From Streptomyces jumonjinensis (GTDB lineage Bacteria > Actinomycetota > Actinomycetes > Streptomycetales > Streptomycetaceae), in contig NZ_VCLA01000018.1 in the NCBI RefSeq assembly GCF_009600885.1, positions 1-40,405 of the forward strand: a stretch of 40,405 nucleotides of DNA. The letters are read 5' to 3'. The notes beneath the pieces are model-generated. The model was not told the DNA's origin. It ran no database searches and saw only the letters and a program-made list of their open reading frames with translations. The position numbers and the translations under genes are program-made. Below, piece after piece: positions 8,269 to 15,162 of the stretch (position 1 is its first letter; every line of letters starts with the position of its first letter).

Positions 8269-9618
8269 ATGAGCCCTGGTGCAGGAGCACAGCCAGCGAC
8301 CCTCGACCCGGAGATCACGGGAATCCGGACGCTGGGGCACGCCAACCGAATAGCCACCTGGGACACCGAGTTACGGTACGACGGCCGGATCAGGGTCCCC
8401 ATGGGGGTGAAGATCAAGCAGGTCAAGTACTCGTACACCGGCAACGGAATCCTGGACATCACCGCCGTCGAGTTCAAGCGCGGACAGGGCGGGATCAGCC
8501 AGGAGTACGAGGTCATCGATCTGACCTTCCTCGACGACGCGGATCTGATCACCTTCACCCTGCGCGGTGACCTCAACCTCGACGCCGACGCCCGGCCGGC
8601 CTATGGCCGCAAGTACCGCGTCAAGATCGAGGTCACCCTCGACAGCGGGGACATCCGCACCGTGGAGCCCGAGATCGAGGTCCTCAACGGGGCCTGGCAG
8701 AAGTCCGATCCCGAACTCACCGGCCGGCCCTTCGTCCGGCTTCCCTGGGACAACGCCTGGGGGCTGACCAGCGGCAACAGCCAGGCGGGCTACGGCCTGG
8801 TCACCGACAGCGGCCGGATTCCCGGCGAGAGGTTCATCATCGACCTGGTGAATCTGCGCCAGGGCACCGCGGGCGTCCCCAGCAACAACAGCGACCACGT
8901 CTACTACCAGTTCGTGCACGAGGACGGCACTCCTTCGCACTACACCCCGACCCCGCAGATTCACAAGGCGGTGGGACACAGCGGCAGCGGGGTGGCGAAC
9001 AAGGAGCTTCTGCCGCCCATCGATCTGCGACAGCTCGGCGACAAGACGGGCTACTACCGCTTCCTCGTCTGGCCGCAGTCCAACGATCCGGACGGCTCCC
9101 CGAGCAGGCTGGGCTGGGACCCCGACAAGCTGGAGGACGCCTTCCAGATCGGCAGCGTCTACTACCGCTACCAGGCGCCCAAGGCCATCGACACCAGGCC
9201 CCGGGCCACCGTCAAGACCACGACGCTCACCGCCACCGCCGGGCAGGATCGGTGGATCTACCCGCCGTTCGTCGTCCGCAACACCGGTCAGAGCACCATC
9301 GGCACCCAGCGGATCGTCTTCTCCGCTCCGGAGGGGCTGCGTTTCCTGGAAGACCAGGTGGCTTTCACCCGGTGGTCGGACGAGACTCAGGAGATCGTCA
9401 GCGCCGGTGCGCTGTCGGCCGACGGGCGCACCCTGACCTGCCATGCCGTGCCCCTCAACCTCGAACCCAGCGGGCCGGGACGGGACGCCTGGGTCGCGCT
9501 GTACCCGGCGATGGGGGTCGACAAGACGGCCACGGGCGAGCTTCAGGTGGGCATCTCGCTGGGCCTGCCGGCCTTCGCCGGCGGCCAGGACACCGTCGTC
9601 ATCGAGCCGGGGGCCTGA
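8269..9618 (+). CDS. Protein of unknown function with a C-terminal domain shared with the gene at 11287
   Basis: A 449-residue protein; I do not recognise a family for it. It has no signal peptide and no membrane segment, is rich in beta-strand-like alternation, and has few cysteines. About residues 15-140 read like a beta-sandwich region (WDTELRYDGRIRVPMG, YRVKIEVTLDSGDIRTVEPEIEVL). The middle (150-300) is rich in Tyr/Trp/Asn. Residues 312-447 form a distinct domain (VRNTG, APEGLRF, GALSADGRTLTCHAVPLNLEP). This aligns almost end to end with residues 88-223 of the product of the gene at 11287. The start ATG is preceded by AGCGGAGA. A hairpin follows the stop, then a membrane glycosyltransferase gene, so the protein may belong to a surface or export-related cluster; that is inference from neighbours only. 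Confidence 0.85.
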   Translation: MSPGAGAQPATLDPEITGIRTLGHANRIATWDTELRYDGRIRVPMGVKIKQVKYSYTGNGILDITAVEFKRGQGGISQEYEVIDLTFLDDADLITFTLRGDLNLDADARPAYGRKYRVKIEVTLDSGDIRTVEPEIEVLNGAWQKSDPELTGRPFVRLPWDNAWGLTSGNSQAGYGLVTDSGRIPGERFIIDLVNLRQGTAGVPSNNSDHVYYQFVHEDGTPSHYTPTPQIHKAVGHSGSGVANKELLPPIDLRQLGDKTGYYRFLVWPQSNDPDGSPSRLGWDPDKLEDAFQIGSVYYRYQAPKAIDTRPRATVKTTTLTATAGQDRWIYPPFVVRNTGQSTIGTQRIVFSAPEGLRFLEDQVAFTRWSDETQEIVSAGALSADGRTLTCHAVPLNLEPSGPGRDAWVALYPAMGVDKTATGELQVGISLGLPAFAGGQDTVVIEPGA

Positions 9619-9638
9619 CCTCCGGCAAGGCGAGTGGC

Positions 9639-9671
9639 GGGGGTGCCGCCGCCGTACGCGTCGGCACCCCC
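9639..9671 (+). terminator. Hairpin after the 449-residue protein gene, 10-bp stem
   Basis: GGGGGTGCCG and CGGCACCCCC pair perfectly around a 13-base loop, 20 bases after the stop. It probably terminates or attenuates transcription into the glycosyltransferase gene. Confidence 0.65.
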
Positions 9672-9698
9672 GTACGTCCTGTACGTCCTGTACGTCCC
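9672..9698 (+). repeat. 9-bp tandem repeat x3
   Basis: GTACGTCCT occurs at 9672-9680 and 9681-9689, with GTACGTCCC at 9690-9698. It lies in the short space between the hairpin and the ribosome binding site of the glycosyltransferase. Confidence 0.7.
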
Positions 9699-9733
9699 GC
9701 ACGGCGAGCAGCGAGAATCCCAGGAGCCCTCGT

Positions 9734-10843
9734 ATGGACAAGTCGGTCTTCAAGGCCGTGATACGGCGCGTGCGGGCCCGGGAGGCCGGACCGGCGCCGC
9801 ACATCGTGGCGTTGATACCCGCCCACAACGAGGCGGAGCGCATCGCCGCCGCCATAGCGGCGCTGCACCGCCAGGAGCAACCGCCGCACCGTATCGTCGT
9901 GGTCGCCGACAACTGCTCCGACGGGACCGGGACGATCGCCGAGGCGAACGGCGCGACCGTCCTGGAGTCGCGGGACAACCCGCATAAAAAGGCCGGCGCC
10001 CTCAACCAGGCCCTGGAGCGGCTCCTCCCCGGACTCGACGGCACGGACCTGGTCCTCGTCCAGGACGCCGACACCGTGCTCTCCCCCGCCTTCCTGGCCA
10101 GCGCCATCGAGGCGATGGACCGCACCGTGGGAGCCGTCGGCGGCATCTTCTACGGGGAGCGCGGGGGTGGCCTGCTCGGGGCCCTTCAGCGCATCGAGTT
10201 CCACCGCTACGCAAGGGAGATCGCCCGCCGCGGCTATCGCGCCGACGTCCTCACCGGCACCGCCACCCTGTTCCGCGTCTCAACCCTGCGGGAGGTCGAG
10301 AACGCCCGGCGGGCGGGCCGGATCGGCGGCGGCTCCTCGTACTACTCGCTGGCCTCCCTCACCGAGGACGACGAGATGACCAAGGCCGTGCGGACCCTCG
10401 GCTACCGCACCGTCTCGCCGCCGGGCTGTGCGGTCGTCACCGAGGTCATGAACACCCTGCCCAAACTCTGGCACCAGCGGCTGCGCTGGCAGCGCGGCGC
10501 GCTGGAGAATCTGCGCGACTACGGCTGGACCAAGGTGACGGCCCCTTACATCATCCGCCAGGGCCTGATGGGGCTGTCCGTCCTCTGCCTCGCCCTCTAT
10601 CTCGTCTTCACCGTGTGGATGTTCACCCGGGGCCGCCCGGAGTTCACCCCGTTCTGGATCGCCGTCGGCCTCGTCTTCGTGGCGGAGAAGGTGGTCACCG
10701 CGCGCGGCGCGGGCTGGAAGTCCCAGCTTCTCGCGGGAAGCCTCGCCGTCGAGCTCGCCTACGACATGTTCCAGCACGCCGTCTATCTCCGCTCCCTCTG
10801 GGACATGCTCGGGCGCCGGGAGGAGCAGTGGCGCGCCACCTGA
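9734..10843 (+). CDS. Membrane glycosyltransferase, family GT2
   Basis: A 369-residue processive-type GT2 enzyme. ATG 9734 was chosen over upstream in-frame starts because it follows CAGGAG and begins just before the conserved fold. The GT-A domain shows VALIPAHNEAERI (25-37), DNCSDGT (59-65), the nucleotide/metal motif DAD (111-113), TGTATLFR (174-181), the acidic TEDDE (210-214) and QRLRW (248-252). That is the D,D,D,QxxRW set of cellulose/hyaluronan-synthase-like enzymes. Three membrane segments follow (about 272-296, 304-322 and 331-350). It would transfer sugars from a nucleotide sugar at the inner membrane face and may make or extrude a glycan. The acceptor is unknown. Its neighbours are proteins of unknown function and a second glycosyltransferase. 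Confidence 0.92.
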   Translation: MDKSVFKAVIRRVRAREAGPAPHIVALIPAHNEAERIAAAIAALHRQEQPPHRIVVVADNCSDGTGTIAEANGATVLESRDNPHKKAGALNQALERLLPGLDGTDLVLVQDADTVLSPAFLASAIEAMDRTVGAVGGIFYGERGGGLLGALQRIEFHRYAREIARRGYRADVLTGTATLFRVSTLREVENARRAGRIGGGSSYYSLASLTEDDEMTKAVRTLGYRTVSPPGCAVVTEVMNTLPKLWHQRLRWQRGALENLRDYGWTKVTAPYIIRQGLMGLSVLCLALYLVFTVWMFTRGRPEFTPFWIAVGLVFVAEKVVTARGAGWKSQLLAGSLAVELAYDMFQHAVYLRSLWDMLGRREEQWRAT

Positions 10844-10901
10844 GCCGCTGAGCCCGCGACGCGCACAGGGCCTGCCAGAACTCGGTGAACAGAGGGGGAA
10901 C

Positions 10902-11180
10902 GTGTACGCAGGAGTACCGCCGCTCGGCGCGCTGGGCGCGGGCGGGGCGTCCGCGCTGTCGGTCAGATCGTCGGGCCCGGGATCGCGGTCGGGCTTCCAG
11001 ACACTCGCCACCGTCGTCGCGGCGACCACGCTGATCATGGCGGGGGCGTCCGTGTGCAAGCTTCTGCCCCGGCGGCGCATCGAGCATGTGCTGAGCGCGG
11101 TGCCCGTGCCGCCCCGCCGGAGCCACCGGAGCCGTCCGCCCTCGCACCGTCCGCAGGAGCGGTGGGCGACGGTCCCCTGA
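10902..11180 (+). CDS. Small single-span membrane protein
   Basis: A 92-residue protein starting at GTG 10902, right after AGAGGGGGAAC. The N-terminus is Gly/Ala-rich (MYAGVPPLGALGAGGASAL). One hydrophobic span (about 33-55, LATVVAATTLIMAGASVCKLL) is followed by PRRR and an Arg/Pro-rich tail. The layout of Gly-rich head, hydrophobic span and Arg cluster recalls the small LPxTG-like anchor proteins of streptomycetes, but no LPxTG sorting signal is visible. Function unknown. It sits between the glycosyltransferase and the gene for the 224-residue protein, and may be a membrane partner of the cluster. Confidence 0.55.
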   Translation: MYAGVPPLGALGAGGASALSVRSSGPGSRSGFQTLATVVAATTLIMAGASVCKLLPRRRIEHVLSAVPVPPRRSHRSRPPSHRPQERWATVP

Positions 11181-11202
11181 CCCGGGCCGACCGCGTGGAG
11201 AC

Positions 11203-11220
11203 CCGGGCTGTCGAGCCCGG
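11203..11220 (+). terminator. Short hairpin, 7-bp stem
   Basis: CCGGGCT-GTCG-AGCCCGG lies 22 bases after the stop of the small membrane protein gene. The compact stem with a four-base loop is a possible terminator or attenuator. Confidence 0.45.
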
Positions 11221-11286
11221 AACGGCCCCCGGCCGTGATCCCGCCGGTCCGCGAATCCCATGCAGTCCAAGGAAACGGAAGGTGCC

Positions 11287-11961
11287 ATGACCGACGACAC
11301 GAGCGCGCCGGAGCAGCCGGAGCAGCCGGCCGAAGACCCCGGAGCGGGGCCGGAGGACGTCGCCCCGGAGGCCAGGGGACTGTGGATACCACTCCCCTGG
11401 ATCCCTGTCCCCGCTCAGCCGACACCGCCTCCGGCGACACAGCCACCGGTGACACAACCGCCGGTGACAGCACCTCCGACCACCACGCCGCCGCCCGCGA
11501 CTCCACCGCCGACGACACCGCCGCCCACGACACCTCCGCCGCCGCCGCTGAAGGCCTCCGTATCGGAGCGGCCTCCCACACCGGCCAAGAACCCGGGGGA
11601 ATCCTGGGTGTACTCGTCGGTGCTGATCCGGAACACCGGTACGCCGCGGATCGGCTCCGTGCCGGTGACCGTGACGGCCCCGGCGGGAACCCGGTTCACC
11701 AGCGCCACCCTCGACATGTACCGATCCGACGCCGCCGGAGAGACCAAGCACACCGGCACCCTCTCCCCGGACGGACGGCAACTCACCCTCACCGCCGTCC
11801 CGGTCGACCTCGCCCCCGACCCCGCCCAATGGATCGTCCTCGTCGCCGAACTCCAGATCGACCCCACCGCCGCACCCGGCGAGGCTCCGGTCGCCTTCGT
11901 CATCGGAACCCACGCCTTCGCCTCCGGCGCCACCCGGATCAGGGTCCTCCCGCGCCCCTAG
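11287..11961 (+). CDS. Pro/Thr-linker protein carrying the same C-terminal domain as the product of the gene at 8269
   Basis: A 224-residue protein. ATG 11287 is preferred over the in-frame ATG at 11260 because GGAAGG lies just upstream of it. Residues 1-30 are acidic and Pro/Glu-rich. A hydrophobic patch GLWIPLPWIPVP (31-42) follows. Residues 45-87 are a low-complexity Pro/Thr linker built from TQPP/TPPP units. Residues 88-223 are a beta-rich domain (IRNTGTPRIGSVPV, APAGTRF, GTLSPDGRQLTLTAVPVDLAPD, IGTHAFASGATRIRVLP). It aligns with the last third of the product of the gene at 8269 and resembles DUF11-like beta domains. No signal peptide or membrane anchor is seen. The linker suggests a domain displayed or tethered away from a partner. 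No function is known. Confidence 0.85.
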   Translation: MTDDTSAPEQPEQPAEDPGAGPEDVAPEARGLWIPLPWIPVPAQPTPPPATQPPVTQPPVTAPPTTTPPPATPPPTTPPPTTPPPPPLKASVSERPPTPAKNPGESWVYSSVLIRNTGTPRIGSVPVTVTAPAGTRFTSATLDMYRSDAAGETKHTGTLSPDGRQLTLTAVPVDLAPDPAQWIVLVAELQIDPTAAPGEAPVAFVIGTHAFASGATRIRVLPRP

Positions 11962-11962
11962 G

Positions 11963-12028
11963 GAGTGTCGTGGACGTCCCGTCCGCCCGGCGTGTCCCCC
12001 GGGCGGACGACGCCGCTCGAAGACACTC
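11963..12028 (+). terminator. Nested hairpin after the Pro/Thr-linker protein gene
   Basis: The inner perfect 10-bp stem is GTCCGCCCGG (11981-11990) with CCGGGCGGAC (11999-12008). An outer 7-bp stem, GAGTGTC (11963-11969) with GACACTC (12022-12028), encloses it. It begins two bases after the stop codon. Confidence 0.65.
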
Positions 12029-12110
12029 TCCAGCGCTGTGACCGGCCGGGTGTGCCGGCGCGCTGCCGCCGTCGGCGCTCCGGCCGACCTCCCCCTCTGG
12101 AGACGGCCCG

Positions 12111-12917
12111 TTGCTCCCCGAAGACCAGCTCGACCAGGAACCGGATCTGGTGGCCTACCGGCTGCCCGACACCCCCGACATGCCGATCGTTCCCGCGCCC
12201 GTTCAGCGGACCTGGTGGGACGCCGCGCCTCTCCGCTACGCCTACCGGTGTCTGCCTCTCCTCATGGCCAACCAGAACGGCTGGTGGATCCTCAACGACA
12301 ACACCTTCACCGTGCGCTGGAACGGCGGCGCTTCGACGTCCGCGCTGAGCGTCCGCTACACGGACGGGGAAGCCGACCGCCGCCAGGCCATGAGCCACTT
12401 CGGCCACGGCATCCTGACCTTCCATGTCCCGTATCTGTTCCGGACGCCACCCGGCTGGAACCTGTTGGTCCGCGGCCCCGCCAATCTCCCCAAGGACGGG
12501 GCGCACCCGCTGGAGGGGCTGGTGGAGACCGACTGGGCGGTGGCCACCTTCACCATGAACTGGAAGATCACCAGACCCGATGCCGACATCGTCTTCGAGG
12601 CGGGGGAGCCCCTTCTGATGCTGCTCCCCCAACGGCGCGGGGAGCTGGAACGGTTCCACCCCGCGCATGCCCCCATCTCCCGGATGCCGGACGCGGGCGA
12701 CCACCGCGCCTGGCACGACAGCCGCATGGCCTTCGCACACGAGATGCTGGCGGCCGACCCTTCCGTGGCGGCGGACATGTGGCAACGCCACTACATGCGC
12801 GGAACGCATCCGGCCGCCGCCGAGCCGTTCCCCGCACACCAACGGCGACTGCTGCTCCGTGATTTCACGGTCCCTCCCCCTTCCGGCACGCCCGGCGAAG
12901 AGGAGGCCGCGCGGTGA
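12111..12917 (+). CDS. DUF6065-like protein
   Basis: A 268-residue soluble protein starting at TTG 12111, with GGAG 8 bases upstream; no ATG/GTG alternative fits better. It matches my memory of the DUF6065 family pattern: IVPAPVQRTWWDAAPLRYAYRCLPLLMANQNGWWILN (25-61), then TVRWNGG, SHFGHGILTFHVPYLFRTPPGWNLLVRGPANLPKDG and ETDWAVATFTMNWKITRP, then LPQRRGELERFHP. The family has no established function. The fold reads as beta-rich with many conserved aromatic residues. The stop overlaps the next start as GTGA (12914-12917), so it is translationally coupled to the DxH glycosyltransferase. A joint role in building or modifying a glycan or glycopeptide is an inference. Confidence 0.85.
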   Translation: MLPEDQLDQEPDLVAYRLPDTPDMPIVPAPVQRTWWDAAPLRYAYRCLPLLMANQNGWWILNDNTFTVRWNGGASTSALSVRYTDGEADRRQAMSHFGHGILTFHVPYLFRTPPGWNLLVRGPANLPKDGAHPLEGLVETDWAVATFTMNWKITRPDADIVFEAGEPLLMLLPQRRGELERFHPAHAPISRMPDAGDHRAWHDSRMAFAHEMLAADPSVAADMWQRHYMRGTHPAAAEPFPAHQRRLLLRDFTVPPPSGTPGEEEAAR

Positions 12918-14233
12918 GCCGGATCACCGTCGGCATGGCGACGTACGACGACTACGACGGCGTGTACTTCACCCTCCAGGCGCTGAGGCTGTTCCATGCC
13001 CGGGAGCTGGCCGAGGCGGAATTCGTCGTGGTGGACAACCACCCTTCCGGGCCGTGCTCGCCATCGCTCCGCGCCCTCGGGGATCTCATACCGGGATACC
13101 GCTACCTCCCCTTCGGGCAGTACGCGAGCACCGCCGTCCGGGACCTGGTCTTCCGAGTGTCCCGGTCGCCCGTCACCCTGTGCCTGGACTCCCATGTGCT
13201 GCTCGCTCCGGGGTCGGTCCGCGCCGTGCTGGATTACTTCGAGGCCCGGCCGGACTCCCGCGATCTGCTCCAGGGTCCCATGGTCGCGGACGTTCTCGAC
13301 GACGAACGCCAGCCGCCCTCGACCCATATGGCTCCGGAATGGAGCAACATGATGCTGGGCGTCTGGGGCGCCGATCCCCGGGGAGCCGATCCCGGTGGAA
13401 GGCCGTTCGAGGTGGGCATGCAGGGACTGGGGCTGTTCGCCTGCCGCACCGCGGCCTGGCCCGGTCTCAACCCGCGACTGCGCGCGCATGGGGGAGAAGA
13501 GGGATATCTCCACGAGAAGTTCCGGCGTGCCGACGGCCGGGTGCTGTGCCACCCGGGCGTCCGCTGGCTCCACCGCTTCACCCGGCCGCACGGGCCGTCC
13601 TTCCCGATCGGGCTGCTGGAGCGGGTACGCAACTACCTCATCGGCCACCGCGAACTCGGCCTCGGCACGGACGGGCTGACGGACCACCTGCGAGAGCTCG
13701 TCGGCGAGACGCAGAGCCAGGACGTGGTCGCCCGCGCCCGTCAGCAGCTGGACAGCCCGCTGGCCTTCTTCGACGCGGTCGTCTGTCTGGTGGACGACGG
13801 CTCCCCGGCGACCGCGGAGCATGCCCGGCGCGCACTCGACGAACTCGGCATCGGCTGGCTGGCCGAATGGCTGACGCCCCCGGAAGGGCGTCGCGCACAC
13901 ACTGAGCGGGACCGGGCGGCGGCGCTCGCGCAGATCGCCGCGGACGCCGCTGTCAGAGGGCTCGACCAGATCCTCGTCATCGACGCTGGCACGGTCTTCG
14001 GTCCGGGTGGTCCGGGTGGTCCGGAGCGCATGGAGCGGCTCGCCCGCGCCGTCGACTCCCTGAGGACCGTCCACTGGAGCCTGCGCCCCCTGGCCGTACC
14101 GGGCTCGGACGGAACGGCACTGGCTGTGCACCGCAGGGCGTTCGACCGCATCGTGCGGGGCGATCCCGGGGCGATCTCCACTGCCGGACCCTGGCTGCGT
14201 CGCTCCGCCTCATCGGGGTGGCCCCGCAGGTGA
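12914..14233 (+). CDS. Glycosyltransferase, GT2/GT27-like with DxH motif, plus a second C-terminal domain
   Basis: A 439-residue soluble protein starting at GTG 12914 inside the preceding stop. Residues 1-235 form a GT-A domain: ITVGMATYDDYDGVYFTLQAL, FVVVDNHPSGP, a DSH triplet (92-94) where most GT2 enzymes have DxD, and GGEEGYLHEKFRRADGRVLC (193-212). A DxH triplet and a GGE motif are features of polypeptide GalNAc-transferases and related enzymes that glycosylate proteins. Residues 280-420 look like a second domain (FFDAVVCLVDDGSPATAEHARRALDELGI, DQILVIDAGTVF). This recalls the start of GT25-like enzymes but is not secure. A 9-bp repeat near 14002-14025 encodes GPGGPGGP. The acceptor is unknown. 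Confidence 0.82.
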   Translation: MSRITVGMATYDDYDGVYFTLQALRLFHARELAEAEFVVVDNHPSGPCSPSLRALGDLIPGYRYLPFGQYASTAVRDLVFRVSRSPVTLCLDSHVLLAPGSVRAVLDYFEARPDSRDLLQGPMVADVLDDERQPPSTHMAPEWSNMMLGVWGADPRGADPGGRPFEVGMQGLGLFACRTAAWPGLNPRLRAHGGEEGYLHEKFRRADGRVLCHPGVRWLHRFTRPHGPSFPIGLLERVRNYLIGHRELGLGTDGLTDHLRELVGETQSQDVVARARQQLDSPLAFFDAVVCLVDDGSPATAEHARRALDELGIGWLAEWLTPPEGRRAHTERDRAAALAQIAADAAVRGLDQILVIDAGTVFGPGGPGGPERMERLARAVDSLRTVHWSLRPLAVPGSDGTALAVHRRAFDRIVRGDPGAISTAGPWLRRSASSGWPRR

Positions 14234-14707
14234 CGTATCAGAACCGTGGTGACGAGCAGGACCGCCCGCCGGACGCAGTCGCCCGGCGCGCTGCGCGCAC
14301 GGCCCCGGACAGACAGGTCGAGCACGGACCGGCACCATGGAGATGCCGCGTTCGGTAGCCCCGTCACGCCAGTCGTCGGCGAGCGCGAAGGCGCCGGCCG
14401 CGAGCATCGCCGGGCGTGGACCGGAGGCATCGGTGATCAGGCCGCCGATGAACGAACCCACGCCGATGGCCCCGTTGAAGGCGGCCACGTACAGCGATGA
14501 GGCGGCCTGGCGCCGCAGAGGCGGCGGGACACGGCTGAACGCCCTGGAGTACGACGGGCCGGACGGCGGCTGGGCGGACGTCGAGCGATATCGGGAGAAC
14601 CTCCGAAAGACGCTGCTGGAGGAGGTCCTGGCATTGCCAGTGACCATGCTGCGGGAGCAGCCTGATGCAGGCCGGGCGGCCGAAGCCGTACTGGAGGTGC
14701 TGACCGC
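14234..14707. other. Rearranged stretch between clusters, only gene remnants
   Basis: There is no intact gene here. The minus strand holds the end of a transporter (14366-14536). The plus strand holds the end of an unrelated gene (14537-14711). They meet near 14536. The first 130 bases after the glycosyltransferase stop show nothing recognisable. Confidence 0.6.
14366..14536 (-). pseudogene. C-terminal fragment of an MFS (DHA1-type) transporter
   Basis: The minus frame reads RRQAASSLYVAAFNGAIGVG, then SFIGGLITDASGPRPAMLAAGAFALA. This is the penultimate loop and the last two helices of a 12-TM drug/sugar efflux MFS protein. About 340 residues that should precede it are missing, and the frame runs into non-homologous Arg/Pro-rich sequence on both sides. 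It is a remnant left by a deletion or rearrangement. The true family limits are approximate. Confidence 0.65.
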
Positions 14708-14711
14708 GTGA
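14537..14711 (+). pseudogene. C-terminal fragment of an unidentified gene
   Basis: The frame reads LNALEYDGPDGGWADVERYR, then ENLRKTLLEEVLALPVTMLR, then EQPDAGRAAEAVLEVLTA and stop. Its amino-acid mix and amphipathic helices look like genuine coding sequence. However, it has no start and begins exactly where the transporter remnant on the other strand stops making sense. Its stop overlaps the GTG of the next fragment (GTGA, 14708-14711). The lost gene was therefore once translationally coupled to the GH3-like gene. I do not recognise the family. Confidence 0.45.
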
Positions 14712-15102
14712 ACGTCCCGTCCGTCTGGCATGCCCCAGGCCACACCGACCGCTACCGTGCGCGGGTGTTCGCCGCACGCGAGCGGCCGGCCGGTGAGAGC
14801 ACCGATCCGCGCGGCGCACAGCGGCGCGTCCTCGCCGATCTGCTGGGTTTCAACGCCTCCACCGGGTTCGGCGGAGGGCACGGCTTCGGCCGCGTCCGTA
14901 CGATGGACGATTTCCGTACGGCCGTCCCGGTGCGCGACCACGCCGCCCCCGCGCCCCTGATCGGGCGGACCGCCGCCGGAGAGCGGAACCTGCTGTCCGC
15001 CGACGCCCCCGCGGTCTGCTTCACCAGCAGCGGCACCACCGGGCCGCGCTTCATGAGGTCGACGGCCTCTGGGGGCGGCTGACCGGTACGCCGGGCGGCT
15101 GA
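14708..15102 (+). pseudogene. N-terminal fragment of a GH3-like acyl-adenylating enzyme
   Basis: From GTG 14708 the frame reads about 118 residues that match the start of GH3/JAR1-type adenylating enzymes. They include LADLLGFNAS, MDDFRTAVPVRDHAAPAPLI, GRTAAGERNLLS and the ATP-binding SSGTTG (the family is usually around 500-550 residues). It then leaves the family and stops at 15082. In the next frame (15055-15102) EVDGLWGRLTGTPGG and a stop read like an authentic C-terminus. The simplest view is a large internal deletion with a frameshift. The intact enzyme would have activated a carboxylic acid for amide or ester formation in the downstream pathway. Confidence 0.6.
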
Positions 15103-15162
15103 CCGCCCCCGAGGCACGTCGGCCGTCCGACGCCCGCACCTCCCCACGACAAGGAGCCTTCC

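Noticed and set aside
14210..15139. 309-codon minus frame as a complete gene
   Set aside because: Only its part near 14366-14536 looks like protein (MFS end); the rest is antisense to the GH3-like fragment and other remnants.
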